From: Kineococcus rhizosphaerae
GTDB taxonomy: Bacteria; Actinomycetota; Actinomycetes; Actinomycetales; Kineococcaceae
Reading direction: 5' to 3'
Length of the DNA stretch: 64,000 nucleotides
NCBI RefSeq assembly: GCF_003002055.1
Contig: NZ_PVZF01000004.1
Coordinates: 310,001-374,000, forward strand
Each line of letters starts with the position of its first letter. Position 1 is the stretch's first letter. Under the pieces are notes generated by a model, which made no database searches, was not told the DNA's origin, and saw only the letters and a program-made list of their open reading frames with translations. The position numbers and the translations under genes are program-made. Positions 61,579 to 64,000 of the stretch are shown here, piece by piece.

Positions 61579-63081
61579 GTGAGCGCCACCACCGACAGTG
61601 ACGGCCGCCTGGTCGTCCGCAGTCTCGTCCCGGCCCGCATGGACCGGCTGCCCTGGACCCGCTTCCACTGGATGATCATCGTGGGTCTGGGGGTGTCCTG
61701 GGTCCTGGACGGTCTGGAGGTTCAGATCGTCTCCAGCGTCGGCAGCGTCCTGCAGGACCGTGACACGCTGCACCTCACGACGACCGACGTCGGCCTCATG
61801 GGGTCGATCTACCTGCTCGGGGAGGTCGTCGGCGCCCTGTTCTTCGGCCGCATCACCGACCGGATCGGCCGCAAGAAGATCTTCATCCTGACCCTGGCGG
61901 TCTACCTGATCGCCAGCGGCGTCGCCGGGCTGTCGTTCAGCCTGTGGTTCCTGCTGATCTGCCGCTTCGTCGCCGGCCTCGGCATCGGTGGGGAGTACTC
62001 GGCCATCAACTCCGCCATCGACGAGCTGATCCCGGCCAAGTACCGCGGCCGCGTCGACATCGCCGTCAACGGCACCTACTGGGGCGGGGCGATGATCGGC
62101 GCCGGGGCCAGCATCTTCCTGCTCAACCCGGACCTCGTCGACATCGACTGGGGCTGGCGGATCGGCTTCTTCATCGGGCCGGTCATCGGGCTGGCGATCA
62201 TCGGACTGCGCCGGCACATCCCCGAGAGCCCCCGCTGGCTGATGACCCACGGGTACCAGGAGCAGGCCGAGGCGACCGTCGACCAGATCGAGGCCGACAT
62301 CGAGGCCGGGGGCCGCCACCTGGACCCGGTCCCGGCGGAGAAGGCGCTGGAGATCCACCCGCAGGCCTCGGTCAGCTACCGCCAGATCTTCCGGGTCATG
62401 GTGAGCCAGTACCGGTCCCGCTCGTTCCTGGCGTTCTCGATGATGGTGACGCAGGCGTTCCTCTACAACGCCATCTTCTTCACCTACGCGCTGGTGCTCA
62501 GCCACTTCTACGGCGTCGGCTCCGGCTCGACCGGGTACTTCTTCTTCCCGTTCGCCGTCGGCAACCTCGTCGGGCCGCTGGTCCTGGGGCCGCTGTTCGA
62601 CACGATCGGGCGCCGCAAGATGATCCTCGGCACCTACGGCCTGTCCGCGGTGCTGCTGGCGATCAGCGCCGTGATGTTCCACGCGGGGATGCTCTCGGCG
62701 ACCACGCACACGATCTTCTGGTGCGTCATCTTCTTCTTCGCCTCCGCCGGTGCGTCCTCGGCGTACCTGACGGTCAGCGAGATCTTCCCCCTGGAGCTGC
62801 GCGGGCAGGCGATCTCGTACTTCTTCGCCATCTCGCTGCTCGTCGGCGGGGTCGCGGCCCCGTCGCTGTTCGGCGCGCTCATCGGGGACGGCACCGACCG
62901 CGGGCCGCTGACGGTGGGGTACTTCGTCGGTGCGGGGATCATGCTGGTGGGCGGGCTCATCGCGTGGTTCTTCGGCGTCGACGCGGAGGGCAAGGGCCTG
63001 GAGGACATCACCGACCCGCTGTCGGCCGCGGCGCCCCGGCGCGTGACCCGGACCCGCGTCCAGGGGCCGGGGCCGCGCTGA
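61579..63081 (+). CDS. MFS transporter, metabolite:proton symporter type
   Basis: A 500-residue membrane protein with 12 hydrophobic segments. GVSWVLDGLEVQIVSSVGSV, LFFGRITDRIGRKKIFILTL (loop 2-3 motif), RFVAGLGIGGEYSAINSAID and IPESPRWLM are typical of the sugar/aromatic-acid porter group. GTG 61579 has a GAAGGAAGG site. Substrate unknown. Divergent from acs, so a carboxylate is possible (inference). Confidence 0.93.
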   Translation: MSATTDSDGRLVVRSLVPARMDRLPWTRFHWMIIVGLGVSWVLDGLEVQIVSSVGSVLQDRDTLHLTTTDVGLMGSIYLLGEVVGALFFGRITDRIGRKKIFILTLAVYLIASGVAGLSFSLWFLLICRFVAGLGIGGEYSAINSAIDELIPAKYRGRVDIAVNGTYWGGAMIGAGASIFLLNPDLVDIDWGWRIGFFIGPVIGLAIIGLRRHIPESPRWLMTHGYQEQAEATVDQIEADIEAGGRHLDPVPAEKALEIHPQASVSYRQIFRVMVSQYRSRSFLAFSMMVTQAFLYNAIFFTYALVLSHFYGVGSGSTGYFFFPFAVGNLVGPLVLGPLFDTIGRRKMILGTYGLSAVLLAISAVMFHAGMLSATTHTIFWCVIFFFASAGASSAYLTVSEIFPLELRGQAISYFFAISLLVGGVAAPSLFGALIGDGTDRGPLTVGYFVGAGIMLVGGLIAWFFGVDAEGKGLEDITDPLSAAAPRRVTRTRVQGPGPR

Positions 63082-63087
63082 GCATCC

Positions 63088-63140
63088 CGGCACGTTGACT
63101 CCGCGGTCTCGTTGAAAGGGACCGGGGAGTCAACGTGCCG
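63088..63140. repeat. Dispersed inverted repeat, CGGCACGTTG family, copy 2
   Basis: 20-bp arms with one mismatch (63088-63107 and 63121-63140) around a 13-bp loop. It starts six bases after the MFS stop and lies 12 bases before the end of the opposing TerD-like gene, in the same convergent setting as copy 1. Confidence 0.88.
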
Positions 63141-63152
63141 AAACCCGCGCGG

Positions 63153-63845
63153 CTACTTGCGCCCGGTCCGCCACTTCATGCCCCACCCGAACGCCTCGTC
63201 GAGGGCCTGCTGGCCGCCCTGGACGTACCGCACCTCGCGCTGGACGGCGATCTCGCGGCCGTCGGAGGTGATCTGCGCGATGGCGCACATGGGCGAGCGG
63301 TCGTCGTGCTCGTCGAGCCGGACCTCGATCTCGGGGCCCGAGACGGGGTGCAGGGTCACGACACCGTCGGCGGCGGCCCAGTTCGGGACGCCCTCGTAGA
63401 TGAAGGCGAAGACGAGGATCCGCTTGATCTTCGCGGCGTCGCGCAGGTCGACGAAGAGGTTCTCCCCGCCGCCGCCGGTGCGGTCGTCGCCGTCGAGCCA
63501 GACGACGGGGTCGCCCGCGCCGCGGTCGCGGAACGCGTTGCCGAGGGCCTGGACGACGCCCTTGGAGCCGTCGGAGAACTCGTAGAGGGCGCCGAGGTCG
63601 AGGTCGATGCCGCCCTGCGGGGCCGCGGCGGCCTTGAGCTTGGAGAAGAAGCCGCCCGAGGCGGGGGCCGCGGCGGCCGGGCGCGCGTTCCAGGCCAGGT
63701 GCACGCGCAGCGTCCCGCCGGTCGCCCCGGTCTTGGACAGCGACACCTTGGGCGCCGACTTCGTCAGCGTGACCTTCGACAGCGAGACACCTCCCGCGCG
63801 GGGAGGTTCAGGCTCGTTCGCCTTCTTCGAGTAGTCGATGCCCAC
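63153..63845 (-). CDS. TerD-like tellurium-resistance family protein
   Basis: A 230-residue protein. It starts MGIDYSKKANEPEPPRAG, has DLDLGALYEFSDGSKGVVQA, WLDGDDRTGGGGENLFVDLR and RILVFAFIYEGVPNWAAADG, the TerD/CABP1 fold that binds Ca2+. The start GTG 63845 matches the MGIDY opening of the family; an ATG at 63881 is in frame. Linked to membrane stress or tellurite resistance in other bacteria; role here not known. Confidence 0.9.
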   Translation of the reverse strand: MGIDYSKKANEPEPPRAGGVSLSKVTLTKSAPKVSLSKTGATGGTLRVHLAWNARPAAAAPASGGFFSKLKAAAAPQGGIDLDLGALYEFSDGSKGVVQALGNAFRDRGAGDPVVWLDGDDRTGGGGENLFVDLRDAAKIKRILVFAFIYEGVPNWAAADGVVTLHPVSGPEIEVRLDEHDDRSPMCAIAQITSDGREIAVQREVRYVQGGQQALDEAFGWGMKWRTGRK

Positions 63846-63911
63846 GGGTCCGACGCCTTTCGTTCGAGGGGTGCTGATCACTCAACGCACGCACAGCCGC
63901 GGAAGTGCCCC

Positions 63912-64000
63912 TCAGGCCCAGGGGCCGTGCAACAGCGCCCCCGTCAGCGGCGCGGACGGGTCGGCCCCGAGGTCGAGCCCGGACGCCGGGGCCCCGGCGC
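63912..64000 (-). CDS. C-terminal end of an unidentified gene
   Basis: The open frame entering from the window edge ends at a TGA (complement of 63912-63914). The visible tail reads SGLDLGADPSAPLTGALLHG, ending HGPWA. Third positions are G or C. Too short to identify. It lies upstream of the TerD-like gene on the same strand and could be cotranscribed with it. Confidence 0.5.
   Translation of the reverse strand, partial: AGAPASGLDLGADPSAPLTGALLHGPWA

Overview
The window is very G+C-rich, with G or C in nearly every third codon position, many GTG starts, 4-base GTGA/ATGA start-stop overlaps and TANNNT boxes 6-8 bases before start codons. It also carries actinobacterial markers: a WhiB regulator, a LytR-C protein, an Lsr2-type DNA-binding domain, a PASTA-bearing class A penicillin-binding protein, and the block whiB-ponA2-ridA-crp-nth-marP-acs also known from Mycobacterium. 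It is a chromosomal segment of an actinobacterium. Kineococcus or a relative in the Kineosporiaceae is my best guess, from memory of similar proteins only.

Layout. 1-5.6 kb: end of a penicillin-binding protein gene, tRNA-Ser(GCT), tRNA-Arg(ACG), an Lsr2-like nucleoid protein, a PH-domain protein with a tiny membrane partner, upp, and the tadA pair followed by tRNA-Ser(CGA). 5.6-10 kb: a DrrAB-like exporter, a ribbon-helix-helix regulator with a DUF4097 protein, a LytR-C protein, tRNA-Ser(GGA). 10.1-16.3 kb: SRP RNA, dnaX, recR, a DUF5063 gene, lysC-asd. 16.3-25.5 kb: a TM2 protein, a potassium channel, a reductase-like gene, a uracil/xanthine permease, a xylose-type ABC transporter with its ROK regulator, two small membrane-protein genes. 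25.5-28.9 kb: a three-gene signalling operon (receiver-flavoprotein fusion, sensor kinase, UBP-type zinc finger). 29-45.5 kb: accessory genes (broken GlxA-type regulator, glycosidase-like proteins, methyltransferase, ABC-F, transporters, Nramp, aldo/keto reductase with TetR, S9 peptidase, paired CNNM/CorC proteins). 45.5-61.4 kb: tRNA-Pro, GPP34, PBP1/PASTA, whiB, RidA, MBL hydrolase, Crp, nth, NUDIX, MarP, an alpha/beta hydrolase, a holin-like protein, acs. 61.5-64 kb: an MFS transporter, a TerD-like protein and the tail of one more gene.

Genes that act together: lysC and asd are translationally coupled and give the first two steps of the aspartate pathway. The tadA pair sits beside tRNA-Ser(CGA) and downstream of tRNA-Arg(ACG), whose anticodon A34 is the TadA substrate. 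The sugar-binding protein, ATPase, permease and ROK regulator form one uptake operon. The whiB-PBP1 divergence and nth-NUDIX-marP coupling suggest a shared redox/acid/envelope stress theme.

The most unusual structure is non-coding. Three intergenic loci (31.7, 37.1 and 40.3 kb) carry arrays of 21-bp units around a shared GCGATCRAGGA core, with left-hand units in one orientation and right-hand units in the other about a short central spacer. Two further dispersed inverted-repeat families, with AGGCACACCT (three copies) or CGGCACGTTG (two copies) arms, sit at gene 3' ends. The most interesting protein-coding unit is the receiver/flavoprotein - sensor kinase - UBP zinc finger operon.
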